Assembly: GCA_964407825.1 (NCBI GenBank)
Contig: CAYOXD010000072.1
Location: 1 to 16,162, forward strand
Source: CAYOXD01 sp964407825
GTDB taxonomy: Bacteria > Desulfobacterota > Desulfobacteria > Desulfobacterales > JAFDDL01
Direction: 5' to 3'
DNA: 16,162 nt
The notes beneath the pieces are model-generated. The model made no database searches and was not told where the DNA came from. It saw only the letters and a program-made list of their open reading frames with translations. Made by a program: the position numbers and the translations under genes. Of this stretch, positions 6,630 through 15,000 are shown piece by piece. Every line of letters begins with the position of its first letter. Positions within the stretch are counted from its first letter, which is position 1.

Positions 6630-6989
6630 ATGGCGGGAACTGTCGATCTGACTAAATACACGGACGAGTTAGTCTCCTTCAAAGCCGGGGAGATCGTCTT
6701 TAGAAAAGGCGATCCCGGTGAGGTCATGTATTTGGTAACCAAAGGGGAAGTTGAAATCATGATCAGCGACAAGGTGGTCGAGAAGGTTGTTGCCGGAGGC
6801 GTCATCGGTGAGATGGCCATTTTGGACAGGGGTCCCCGAAGCGCGACCGTTACCGCCAAGACCGACTGCCTGTTGCTCGCCATCGATCGGGAACGGTTCG
6901 AAAATCAAGTCAGGAAATCTCCCCAATTCTCCATCCAGGTGATGCGGGTGATTGCCGAGCGCCTTCGGCGGCTGGATCACTTTATATAG
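6630..6989 (+). CDS. Stand-alone cyclic nucleotide-binding domain protein
   Basis: The 119 residues form one CRP-like cNMP-binding beta-roll followed by a C-terminal helix. The phosphate-binding cassette at 57-76 (GGVIGEMAILDRGPRSATVT) is complete, with E61 for the ribose 2'-OH and R70 for the cyclic phosphate. FKAGEIVFRKGDPGEVMYLV (17-36) is the usual first half of the fold. There is no DNA-binding, kinase or channel part, so it must act by contact with a partner or as a sensor/sink for cAMP or cGMP. GGGGA lies 6 bases before the ATG. It is flanked by divergent rlmN and by murJ with its own upstream region, so context does not name a partner. Nucleotide specificity is not certain from sequence. 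Confidence 0.92.
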   Translation: MAGTVDLTKYTDELVSFKAGEIVFRKGDPGEVMYLVTKGEVEIMISDKVVEKVVAGGVIGEMAILDRGPRSATVTAKTDCLLLAIDRERFENQVRKSPQFSIQVMRVIAERLRRLDHFI

Positions 6990-7219
6990 GTCCCTTGCAG
7001 CAAACTGAAATCGGGGGCCCTCCCCGCGCAGCGGCATTGGGCCACATGCGATTGCCCTTGGGTGCATGCAGCAATCCCAGATGAAGGGCATTGCTTCTTT
7101 GCCACAGGGCAACTCACAGTGATTCTAACTGATCCTGTTCACCGTACCTCATCAGCCTTTCGGCATCGGGTAATCAGAAATTTTCGCTAATAATTACGAC
7201 GGATAGGCCGTGTACGGGT

Positions 7220-7237
7220 AGAATCGCTGGCGATTCT
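7220..7237. repeat. Perfect hairpin, 7-base stem and CTGG loop
   Basis: AGAATCG (7220-7226) and CGATTCT (7231-7237) are exact complements around a four-base loop. It sits just upstream of the candidate murJ -35 and has no T-tract. It may be an operator or the end of the upstream transcript. Confidence 0.35.
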
Positions 7238-7245
7238 CGGGAGGG

Positions 7246-7273
7246 TTTGCATCCCTCTGAATTATGGTGTAAT
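7246..7273 (+). promoter_or_regulatory. Candidate promoter for murJ
   Basis: TTTGCA (7246-7251) and TGTAAT (7268-7273, 5/6) are separated by 16 bases. The start is predicted near 7280, about 40 bases before the ATG. Confidence 0.4.
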
Positions 7274-7319
7274 CTTTCAGGGCTCGACATGTCATAACGA
7301 AAAACGCGATCCCGGAGCG

Positions 7320-8942
7320 ATGCCCCAAGCCGATCCCATTCATGCCGCCAACCGCCGCGCCAGAGCCGCTGCCGCCCCCGCGGGCTCGCACCGCTTCGCC
7401 TTCCTGGTGGGGGCGGGAATCCTTCTCAGCCGGCTGGCCGGCCTGATCCGCGATCGGGTCTTTGCGCACTTCTTCGGAAATTCCGATGCGGCCGATGCCT
7501 TCAAGGCCGCCTTTCGGATTCCCAACTTCCTCCAGAACCTCTTCGGGGAGGGCGTGCTGTCCGCCTCCTTCATTCCCGTCTACGCCGGACTCCTGGCGGC
7601 CGGAGAGGAAGAGGAGGCCCGGCGCCTGGCCGGCGCCATCGCTGCACTTCTGGCCCTGACTACATCCGTCCTGGTGCTGGTGGGCGTCCTGCTCACCCCC
7701 TTTTTGATCGACGTGATCGCGCCGGGGTTTTCCGGGGCCAAGCGGGAATTGACAATCCAGCTGGTACGAATTTTATTCCCCGGGGCCGGGCTTCTGGTGC
7801 TATCGGCCTGGTGCCTCGGAATTCTCAACAGCCATCGCCGCTTTTTTCTTTCCTATGCGGCGCCGGTGATCTGGAACGTGGCGCTGATCGCAACCCTTCT
7901 GCTCTTCGGCCGCCGCTATCCCCAGTATCCCCTGGCGCGGATCCTGGCATGGGGGTCCGTGGCCGGCAGTGCGCTTCAGGCAGGCATTCAACTGCCCCTG
8001 GTGCTGAGGCTGCTCCGGCACCTGCGGCTTTCCCTGAATTACCGCATGCATAATGTCAAGACCGTTATCCGCAACTTCGGCCCCGTCTTTCTGGGCCGGG
8101 GGGTCGTGCAGATCAGCGCCTACGTGGACGCTCTGCTGGCGAGCCTTCTTCCCACCGGTGCGGTGGCGGCCCTTGCCTATGCCCAGACCCTCTATACACT
8201 CCCCGTGAGCCTTTTCGGGATGTCGGTGTCCGCCGCGGAGCTGCCGCTCATGTCGTCCGCACAGGGGGAAAAGGGCGAGGTCGCAGCGGTCCTCCGGAAT
8301 CGTCTCGAATCGGGTCTGCGCCGGATCGCTCTCTTTGTCCTTCCCTCGGCGGCCGCCTTCCTGGCGCTGGGAGACGTGATCGTGGGGGCCATCTACCAGA
8401 CCGGGCGGTTCACCCGCGCGGACGGGGTCTATGTGTGGGGCATTCTCGCGGGGGCCGCGGTGGGACTTCTGGCTTCGACCTTCGGCAGGCTCTATTCATC
8501 GGTCTTTTACGCGCTTCACGATACCCGTACACCGCTTCGCTATGCGACCATAAGGGTGGCATTGACCACCGGGCTTGGATATGTCAGCGCGCTTCTGGTG
8601 CCTCCCGCCATCGGCATCGACCCGCGATGGGGGGTGGCCGGACTCACCCTTTCCGCCGGTATCGCCTCCTGGGTCGAATTTACACTCCTTCGCCGGGGTC
8701 TGAACCGCCGCATCGGTCGAACGGGCATTGCCCGGGGGTACCTGTGCAAACTCTGCATCGCGGCGCTCTTGGCCGCCGGTGCAGGATGGGAGCTGCGGGC
8801 GATGCTCCAGGGCCACGGCCCCATCGTCCTCGCCCTCCTGGTGCTGCCGCCCTTCGGCCTCGTTTATTTCGCGACCGCCTCGGCTCTGGGAATTGCCGAA
8901 GCCCGCGGCAAGGGTCTGATGAAGCGCTTTCTCAGGAAGTAA
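7320..8942 (+). CDS. murJ: MurJ/MviN family lipid II flippase, variant subfamily
   Basis: This 540-residue inner-membrane protein has about 14 hydrophobic segments and an arginine-rich cytoplasmic N terminus (1-25). The family signature is clear: SRLAGLIRD (37-45), AADAF (57-61), FRIPNF (65-70) and LFGEGVLSASFIPVYA (74-89). MurJ flips undecaprenyl-pyrophosphate-linked lipid II to the periplasm for peptidoglycan synthesis. Aligned without gaps to E. coli MurJ (offset 20), R38, R44 and D59 match R18, R24 and D39. However, the positions of the essential R52 and R270 are Q72 and T290 (YAQTL instead of YADRL). This looks like a distinct subclade; transport of lipid II is probable but a different lipid-linked cargo is possible. 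GGAG lies close (2 bases) to the ATG. The 3' end overlaps the convergent acyltransferase gene by 11 bases. Confidence 0.9.
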   Translation: MPQADPIHAANRRARAAAAPAGSHRFAFLVGAGILLSRLAGLIRDRVFAHFFGNSDAADAFKAAFRIPNFLQNLFGEGVLSASFIPVYAGLLAAGEEEEARRLAGAIAALLALTTSVLVLVGVLLTPFLIDVIAPGFSGAKRELTIQLVRILFPGAGLLVLSAWCLGILNSHRRFFLSYAAPVIWNVALIATLLLFGRRYPQYPLARILAWGSVAGSALQAGIQLPLVLRLLRHLRLSLNYRMHNVKTVIRNFGPVFLGRGVVQISAYVDALLASLLPTGAVAALAYAQTLYTLPVSLFGMSVSAAELPLMSSAQGEKGEVAAVLRNRLESGLRRIALFVLPSAAAFLALGDVIVGAIYQTGRFTRADGVYVWGILAGAAVGLLASTFGRLYSSVFYALHDTRTPLRYATIRVALTTGLGYVSALLVPPAIGIDPRWGVAGLTLSAGIASWVEFTLLRRGLNRRIGRTGIARGYLCKLCIAALLAAGAGWELRAMLQGHGPIVLALLVLPPFGLVYFATASALGIAEARGKGLMKRFLRK

Positions 8943-9954
8943 CCCGCGACATAGGCCCCGCACCGGTCCCGTTCGAAAGCCTTTCCAATGCCCTTTGGAG
9001 GTTGGTCGATTCCTTTCCGAACGGCGTAAGAACGTGAAGCGCCTCGGAGGCGGAATCGTCCTTGAAATTCTGTTTTGCAAAATTGGCAAGGGTCCCGAGC
9101 GGCCCCAGGTCCACATAGACAGCGGACCGCTGCTCCTCCAGCGCCTCGATGGTCCGCTGGAACGCCACCGGTCGGCGGACCACCTCCCACCAGTGATCCG
9201 CCGGGAGGTGGGACATCTCCCGGGCCCTCTGGCAGGAGTAAAACCCGATGCGGGGCTTCCCGAGACACCGGCCCTCCAGAGACGCCCGAAAGGTCTCCGC
9301 GCAGGGCTCCATGAGCGCGGAATGAAAGCCGAAGGAAACAGGCAGATGCAAAAAGGCGATGTCCTCCCGCTCGAGATAGGCCTCGATGGCGGCAATCTCC
9401 CCTTCCCCCCCCGAAACGACGAAATGCCCCGGATAGTGACTGGCGGCCAATTCGCTCTTCTCTCGGAGCAGGGGGGTCCTGGTGTACAGGTCCGGATCAT
9501 CCAAAACGGCGCACATGGCGCCCTTTGGGCATTGCCTCTCGATGATGTCCGCCTGACCGACGACAATGGAAAGCATCTCCTGCCAGGAGCAGACCTCTGC
9601 CGCCGCCGCGGCCACGTACTCTCCCAGGCTGACGCCCAGGACTGCATCCGGCATGATGCCGCTTTCGGCAAACACCCGATACAGGGCGTATTGAACCGAG
9701 AAAATCGCCGGATGGGTCAGGCCGATCCCATCGAACGGGGTTTCGACGGCCCTGCCCTGCCCGTAGATCGCCTCTATAACGGATCTGCCCATGATGGACC
9801 GGGCCTCGGCATCGAGCCGCTCCATCCACCCGCGAAAGACGGGATGGTTCTCGTAAAGGACTTTTCCCATTTGATGGTGCTGGGAGCCCTGACCGGCAAA
9901 CATGAAGATGACGGGCCGAGCCATGACCTCTCTGCCCGCGTCTGAATTTGGCAT
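8932..9954 (-). CDS. Trans-acting (malonyl-type) acyltransferase, FabD/PKS AT family
   Basis: The protein has 340 residues in the FabD/polyketide acyltransferase fold. It has FAGQGSQ at 19-25, the nucleophile S109 in GVSLGE (107-112), R140 at the place of the carboxylate-binding arginine, and H211 as catalytic histidine. The ending YVDLGPLGTLANFAKQN (280-296) is typical of stand-alone acyltransferases of trans-AT polyketide systems rather than housekeeping FabD. The specificity loop reads FGFHS; malonyl-loading enzymes usually have HAFH and methylmalonyl-loading ones YASH. The extender unit is therefore uncertain. It would load an acyl-CoA unit onto an ACP. No synthase is adjacent; the ACP at the left edge is a candidate acceptor (inference). 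The first ATG has GGGAG upstream; M11 is the alternative start. The hybrid kinase gene lies 122 bases upstream on the same strand. Confidence 0.88.
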   Translation of the reverse strand: MPNSDAGREVMARPVIFMFAGQGSQHHQMGKVLYENHPVFRGWMERLDAEARSIMGRSVIEAIYGQGRAVETPFDGIGLTHPAIFSVQYALYRVFAESGIMPDAVLGVSLGEYVAAAAAEVCSWQEMLSIVVGQADIIERQCPKGAMCAVLDDPDLYTRTPLLREKSELAASHYPGHFVVSGGEGEIAAIEAYLEREDIAFLHLPVSFGFHSALMEPCAETFRASLEGRCLGKPRIGFYSCQRAREMSHLPADHWWEVVRRPVAFQRTIEALEEQRSAVYVDLGPLGTLANFAKQNFKDDSASEALHVLTPFGKESTNLQRALERLSNGTGAGPMSRVTS

Positions 9955-10007
9955 TTCCTTCTCCCTCGACCGGCCACCGCTACCTGTCCGAAATCGTCGC
10001 TCGCTGC

Positions 10008-10024
10008 CCGTCCTTCAGGGACGG
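10008..10024. repeat. Hairpin CCGTCC-ttcag-GGACGG in the kinase/acyltransferase gap
   Basis: Perfect 6-base stem with a 5-base loop, in the 122-base gap between the kinase stop and the acyltransferase start. On the minus strand the bases after it are GC-rich with no T-tract, so it is not a standard terminator. It could be an attenuator or an RNA-processing site. No promoter for the acyltransferase was recognised here. Confidence 0.35.
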
Positions 10025-10076
10025 ATCCCAAAGAAACGCCGGGGCACCTCGCCGGTTAGTTGACCCTGCACACGCG

Positions 10077-11783
10077 TCAGACCGCGCGCATCAGCCGGCA
10101 GCCCTGCCCCTCCTGGTCCAGCGCCAGCGTCGGGATCCCTTCTATAATGGGTTTCAGCTGGTCGAAGGACGGCGGTTTGACGAGATATCCGGCAACCTTC
10201 AGGGATTCGGCCCGCTGGATATCCTTGTCATAGGTGGATCCGGTGAACATGACCACCTGAAGCCTTTTCAACAGCTCGTCTCCGCGGATATATTCCAGGA
10301 ACTCGAATCCGTCCATGCCGGGCATGTTGATGTCCAGCAGGATGAGATCGATGGGCGTCCCCGCCATAGTGGAATTTTTCAACACCTCCAGCGCCTCTCT
10401 CCCGTTTCGCGCCACCAGGAGGTTAGTCTGCAGGATATCGCGATTGAGCAGAAGCACCTGGGCCAATTCGATGTCCGATTCTTCATCCTCCACCAGCAGG
10501 ATATTGGCAAGCTCGGCGGCCCCGGGGCGGCCTTCCACCGAACGATGGCCCTTCGGTATGGTAAAGACAAAGGTGGCGCCCTGGCCCTCTTCGGCGGCAC
10601 ACCAGATTTTCCCCCCCAGGTTCTCGATTGTCTTGCGACAAATGGCCAGTCCCAGCCCGGATCCGTTCCCCTCCTTTCTCAGGCGTTTGAAGGGAAGGAA
10701 AATCCGCTCCCTGTATTCCGGTGGAATTCCCGGTCCGTTGTCCTGAACCGAAATAAGCCACTCATCCGGTCTCTCCTCTGCGCGAATGTGGACCGCCACC
10801 GCCTTTCCCCCATGATGAACCGCATTTGACAGGAGCTGCTGCATCACCTGGGTCATCCCGGTGGAACCGGCTGGCAGTTCCGGCATCCTGTCATGGGTGA
10901 CAACCGCACCGCTCGCGCGAATCAGGGGGGCCAGACGGTCCAGGACGACGCCCAGAATGTCCTCCATCGCACAGGAGGATCCGGCTCCCCCCGTGCTGTT
11001 ATCCAGCTGAATGTAGTGGGAAACCGATTCGATCAGCATCCCCATGCGATGGGCTGAATCCTGAATATATTGAAAATACTGTTGAAATTTGTCTTCAGGG
11101 GTCTTGCCTTCCACCAGCAGCCGGGAGAAAGACTGGATGGCGCGCACCGGCTCCTTGAGGTCGTGGGCCAGGGCGCGGGTGAACACTTGCAGGCTCGCAC
11201 GCTGCCTGCGGATATGCGCCTCCCGCTCCTGCAGGACCTCCACCCGCTGCTGCAGCTCGCCGTACAGGTCTATGTTCTCCAGGGCCACGGAGGTGGTATC
11301 CGCCAGGGCCTGCAAAATGGCCACCTCCTGAGCTGTGGGAAGGCGACGGGATGCCCAGTAATTGCCGATGGCACCGATGGGGGCGCTGCGCCGGATGGGG
11401 ACCATGGCCAGGCTCTTGACGAAGGTGGGCCTGTAGGCATCTGCGGGGATGCGGGGATCTGCGTAGATATCCTCGATCACGGCGCAGCGGCTGTTCAGCA
11501 TCACCCACCCGCTGATGCAGGCGCTCAGGGGAAACCGCATGCCCTTCCACAGGGGACTGACGGCATTTTCTTCTGCGTAGAAACACTGATCCCCGTCCCT
11601 CAGCACGAAGGTAGCGCCGTCCGCCTGCGTCAAATTCCGGGCTGCCTCCCGCACGATGGCCATGACCGCGTCCAGGTCTCTTGCCAGGGACAACTGCTGG
11701 ACCACGGCGATGAGTTCTTCCATGGCCGTCTCATACCAGGACGTGTATCCGTCCGTGTTGTTAGAATTACCCGGCTCTCCCAT
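10077..11783 (-). CDS. GAF-domain hybrid histidine kinase with C-terminal Rcp1-like receiver
   Basis: The protein has 568 residues and no membrane segment, so it is cytoplasmic. A GAF sensor domain spans about 26-172 and a coiled linker 173-200. The phosphoacceptor H207 lies in RALAHDLKEP. The ATPase domain has N320 (LLSNAVHHGG), DNGPGIP (348-354) and GSGLGLAI (374-381). The receiver, from about 427, has E432-D433-E434, phospho-Asp D484 in LLDINMPG, T514 and K536. The DLKEP H-box and the long-loop receiver resemble phytochrome-type kinases and their Rcp1 regulators, here fused in one chain. The GAF domain has no obvious chromophore cysteine context; its ligand is unknown. The ATG at 11783 has AGGAG 8 bases upstream; the open frame up to 12074 is not domain-like. 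No output protein is adjacent; it might signal to a stand-alone receiver such as the one at 3364 (speculative). Confidence 0.93.
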   Translation of the reverse strand: MGEPGNSNNTDGYTSWYETAMEELIAVVQQLSLARDLDAVMAIVREAARNLTQADGATFVLRDGDQCFYAEENAVSPLWKGMRFPLSACISGWVMLNSRCAVIEDIYADPRIPADAYRPTFVKSLAMVPIRRSAPIGAIGNYWASRRLPTAQEVAILQALADTTSVALENIDLYGELQQRVEVLQEREAHIRRQRASLQVFTRALAHDLKEPVRAIQSFSRLLVEGKTPEDKFQQYFQYIQDSAHRMGMLIESVSHYIQLDNSTGGAGSSCAMEDILGVVLDRLAPLIRASGAVVTHDRMPELPAGSTGMTQVMQQLLSNAVHHGGKAVAVHIRAEERPDEWLISVQDNGPGIPPEYRERIFLPFKRLRKEGNGSGLGLAICRKTIENLGGKIWCAAEEGQGATFVFTIPKGHRSVEGRPGAAELANILLVEDEESDIELAQVLLLNRDILQTNLLVARNGREALEVLKNSTMAGTPIDLILLDINMPGMDGFEFLEYIRGDELLKRLQVVMFTGSTYDKDIQRAESLKVAGYLVKPPSFDQLKPIIEGIPTLALDQEGQGCRLMRAV

Positions 11784-11824
11784 GATCGGCTCTCCTGTGG
11801 ATGGAAGGTTACGTAATATTTTCA

Positions 11825-11854
11825 ACCATACGGATAACCATCCAGAATGGTCAA
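11825..11854 (-). promoter_or_regulatory. Candidate promoter for the hybrid kinase
   Basis: On the minus strand TTGACC (11854-11849) and TATGGT (11830-11825) have an 18-base spacer, giving a start near 11818 and a 35-base leader. AACCAT is repeated directly (11824-11829, 11836-11841) across this promoter, and the palindrome TTACGTAA (11809-11816) lies just downstream. These may be regulator sites. They share the 308-base divergent gap 11784-12091 with the promoter of the large exported protein. Confidence 0.4.
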
Positions 11855-11960
11855 GCAAATTTACAATATGACCGAAATTCAGGGAGACTCGGCAGGTAAA
11901 CGGATGCGGTGCCGCTGACCAACGGGAAGAGGGCCGAAGTTGGAAATTTTGCCTGTATTC

Positions 11961-11988
11961 TTGACACTCCCCACGGTTTTGCCATAAA
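11961..11988 (+). promoter_or_regulatory. Candidate sigma70 promoter for the two-module transglutaminase gene
   Basis: A perfect TTGACA (11961-11966) is followed after 16 bases by CATAAA (11983-11988, 4/6). The start is predicted near 11995, leaving a leader of about 97 bases. Confidence 0.45.
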
Positions 11989-12091
11989 ACAGTCCCGGAA
12001 AACAAGTTCCCGCCCGCTGTCCTTCTGAGTGGTCGATACTTGATCGCGATCCGGCCGCCGCCGGCCACCCACACGCACCTTCAATAGTCTT

Positions 12092-15000
12092 ATGAATTCA
12101 AAAATATTAATAAAAATAGGGGTTCTTCTGTCCATGGCGGTGACGCTGTTCACCGCCCAGCTCTGCGCCGCCGAAACCGGTGCCTATACCGGCCGCCAAT
12201 GGGCGCTGCTCGACACCGGTAAGGTGTTGCACGCCGCTGCCGATATCACGGCCGCCCGATTCCCGGACTGTGATGACGTGACAGTGGATGAGAAAACCCT
12301 CGAAGTCTATCACGCGGATGGTACAGCCGATTGCCAGGACGACACGTTCACCAAGGTGCTGACGGAAAAGGGCCGGCGTAAGAATGCCGTCCTCAGCCTT
12401 AATTTCCTGCTGCCCTACTTCACCGTCCAGGTACCGCGTCTCGAGGTGATCAAACCCGATGGCAGGGTCATCCCGGTGGATATCTCCGCCAACTCGAAGG
12501 TGAGCATCGACAACAGCCAGATGGAGGACAACATCTACGATCCGAACAGCCGGATCCTGGAGGTGAACGTTCCGGGACTGGAAATTGGCGACATCGTACA
12601 CGCGGTGACACGGACCACTGTCGAGCGGCCCATCATCGCCAACGCATTTTCCGATGAATTTCTTTTCGAGGACACGGGATACATCCGCCACATTTCCTGC
12701 GAAATCCGAGGACCGGCTACCGCTCCTCTCCGGCATGTGGCGCTGCGCGACAGGGTCGGCACCACGGTTACGGCATCCACCCGCCGGGGACGGGACGGTA
12801 CCATGATCTATCACTGGGAGGTCAGGGGGGTTCCCCGCATGTATGACGAGCCGGCTATGCCGCCCTACGACAGGGTCCTGCAGCGTCTGCTGGTGAGCAC
12901 CCTTCCCGACTGGGCGGCGGTTTCCAAATGGTACTGGAAGCTCAGCCAGCCGCACCTGGAGGCAATTTCTCCCGCAATGCGCCGGGCCGTCGCGGCCCTG
13001 ACGGCCGGAGCGAAGACGGATCGGGAAAAGATCAAGGCCGTGTTCTATTACGTTTCGAAAAACATCCGTTACATGGGAATCACACCGGAGAAGAATCGGC
13101 CGGGCTTCGAGCCCCACGATGCCAGCCTCACCTTCGCAAAGAAGTACGGGGTATGCCGGGACAAGGCCGCCCTGCTGGTATCCATGCTGCGAATAGCCGG
13201 CCTGAAGGCATACCCCGTGCTCATCAACGTCGGTGACCGGCTGGACCCGGATGTGCCAGACCCATACTTCAACCATGCGATTGCCGCGGTGGAAACCGGA
13301 CCGGGCCGCTATCTGCTGATGGACCCCACCGATGAACACACCCGGCGGCTGCTGCCCGGGTATGACGACAACCAGAGTTACCTCGTATGCCGGCCGGAGG
13401 GGAGCAATCTCCAATTGAGTCCGGTCTCGCCGCCGGCGAAGAACATGATGCGGATCCGGACGCGGGGGGTCCTCCACACCGACGGGGCCCTTACCGCCAC
13501 CTCCGAATTATCCTTTGGTGGGGTCAATGACGATGCCTATCGCAGTGCATTCGCCGGCATGAAGCCGGATAGCCGCCGACGATTTTTAGAAAGCCGTCTC
13601 CAGCGGGCCCTGCCGGGGGTTCGGTTGACCGCCCTGCGGATCCGTCCGAGCAATATGCTGGACGAATCGCTTCCCCTTCAAGTCGAGATCGGCTATTGCG
13701 CGCCGGCCGTGGCCGCCTTCGGAGACAGGCGCGCCCTCGTCAGCCTCCCTTGGATCGGACATGACTTCGGTGTGGTGAACGCCATCCTGGCCGGCACCGG
13801 TCTGGCAAGGAGAAAATACCCTCTGGAAACCCAGATGACCTGCGGCCTCAACGAGGAGCTAACCCTTAAATTGGCGGGTAATTTCACCCGGGCGATCTCC
13901 ATCCCCTCCGCCTCATCCGTGGACACGGGCTGCGTGAGCTACCGCCGGCGTTTCCGGCTCGTCCGTCATACGCTCCACGCCTCGAAAAATCTTCAGCTGA
14001 AGGTGGTCGAGTTCTCCCCTGGGCAGTACCTGAAACTCAAGCGAACCCTGGCGGATCTTGATTACGACGGTCGTAAAGCCCTGGTCATGGCAACGAGGGG
14101 CGCGGGGCCGACCGGGCCGGCGACGCCGGTCCGCCGACCGCGGGCAGCCCCGATGGCATCCAATGCCAAAATTCTCGCGGACAGCCAGGAACTCACGGTG
14201 CAGGACGCCCACACAGCCGTGCTTCGGGTACATTACGTGAAAAGGATTCTGAGCTATGCGGGAAAAATCAGGGAGTCCGAGGTCGAAATCCCCTACAATC
14301 CGGCAACCGAGACGGCTCGGATCATTCACGCGGCCGTCATTTCGACATCCGGCCGTCGGCAGGAGGTCTCGAGGGACGAAATCAACGTAATGGATGCCGC
14401 ATGGAACAGCTCGGCCAAGCGCTATACCGGCGGCAAGATTCTGGTGGATAGCCTGCCCGGCGTGGAAATCGGCTCGACCATCGAGGTAACCTACGAAATC
14501 GCCATGAAGGATCGCCCCTATCTGGCCGGGTTCCAGCGATTTCAGCTGCCCGATGAAATCGAGAAGAAGTCGTTCGAGATCACATCGCCGGCCGGGCTCC
14601 CCGTACAGACCCTGGAGACCGGGCCCGGAGGAATCATCGAGGGTGGGAAAAAGGCGCTCGGCCACAGGCGGGTGCTCCGGTGGCGGTGCCGCCGGGTCGG
14701 CGCGCTGCCGGAGGAATCCAAGCTTCCCCCGGTATGGTCCTATGCCGCCGGCGTGGGCTATTATGTGGGCGATCCTGCCGCCTATTACAGCCGTCTCGAT
14801 GCGGTGATGCGCGAGCGCGCCGGTCAGGACACCCGGGCGAAACAGACGACGCAAAGGATCACCGCGGGGTTGAAGACAAAGCTTGAGGCGGTGGCGGCCA
14901 TTCGAAACTATGCGGCGGAACATGTACGCCTGGCAGGACCGTCCTTCACCAAGCTGCCGCTGGACGAGCTCTCGGATGCCGATACGACGCTGTCCGACGG

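Larger units (their letters stand above)
6990..7319. other. Gene-free stretch between the cNMP gene and murJ
   Basis: These 330 bases hold no supported gene. A GC hairpin CGGGG-gccct-CCCCG (7012-7026) follows the cNMP gene by 22 bases, but no T-tract follows it, so it is a poor intrinsic terminator. A stronger hairpin lies at 7220-7237 and a candidate murJ promoter at 7246-7273. The rest shows nothing recognisable. Confidence 0.5.

Noticed and set aside
7043..7066. CATGC...GCATG hairpin with inner CCC/GGG downstream of the cNMP gene
   Set aside because: The outer stem has five pairs and the inner one would need an impossible two-base loop. No riboswitch-like pattern is recognisable.
8496..9671. 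391-codon minus-strand open frame across murJ and the acyltransferase gene
   Set aside because: It is rich in Arg, Ser and Pro in the way of an out-of-frame shadow, and both overlapping genes are clearly conserved proteins.
11839..11856. CCATCCAGA word shared with 4924-4932, suggesting a dispersed repeat
   Set aside because: Similarity extends only 9 exact bases plus a few with a gap. Nine-base matches are expected by chance in 16 kb.
12107..13477. 456-codon minus-strand open frame opposite the large exported protein
   Set aside because: It is an antisense shadow of a GC-rich gene. The plus-strand protein has a signal peptide and conserved catalytic motifs; the antisense one has none.
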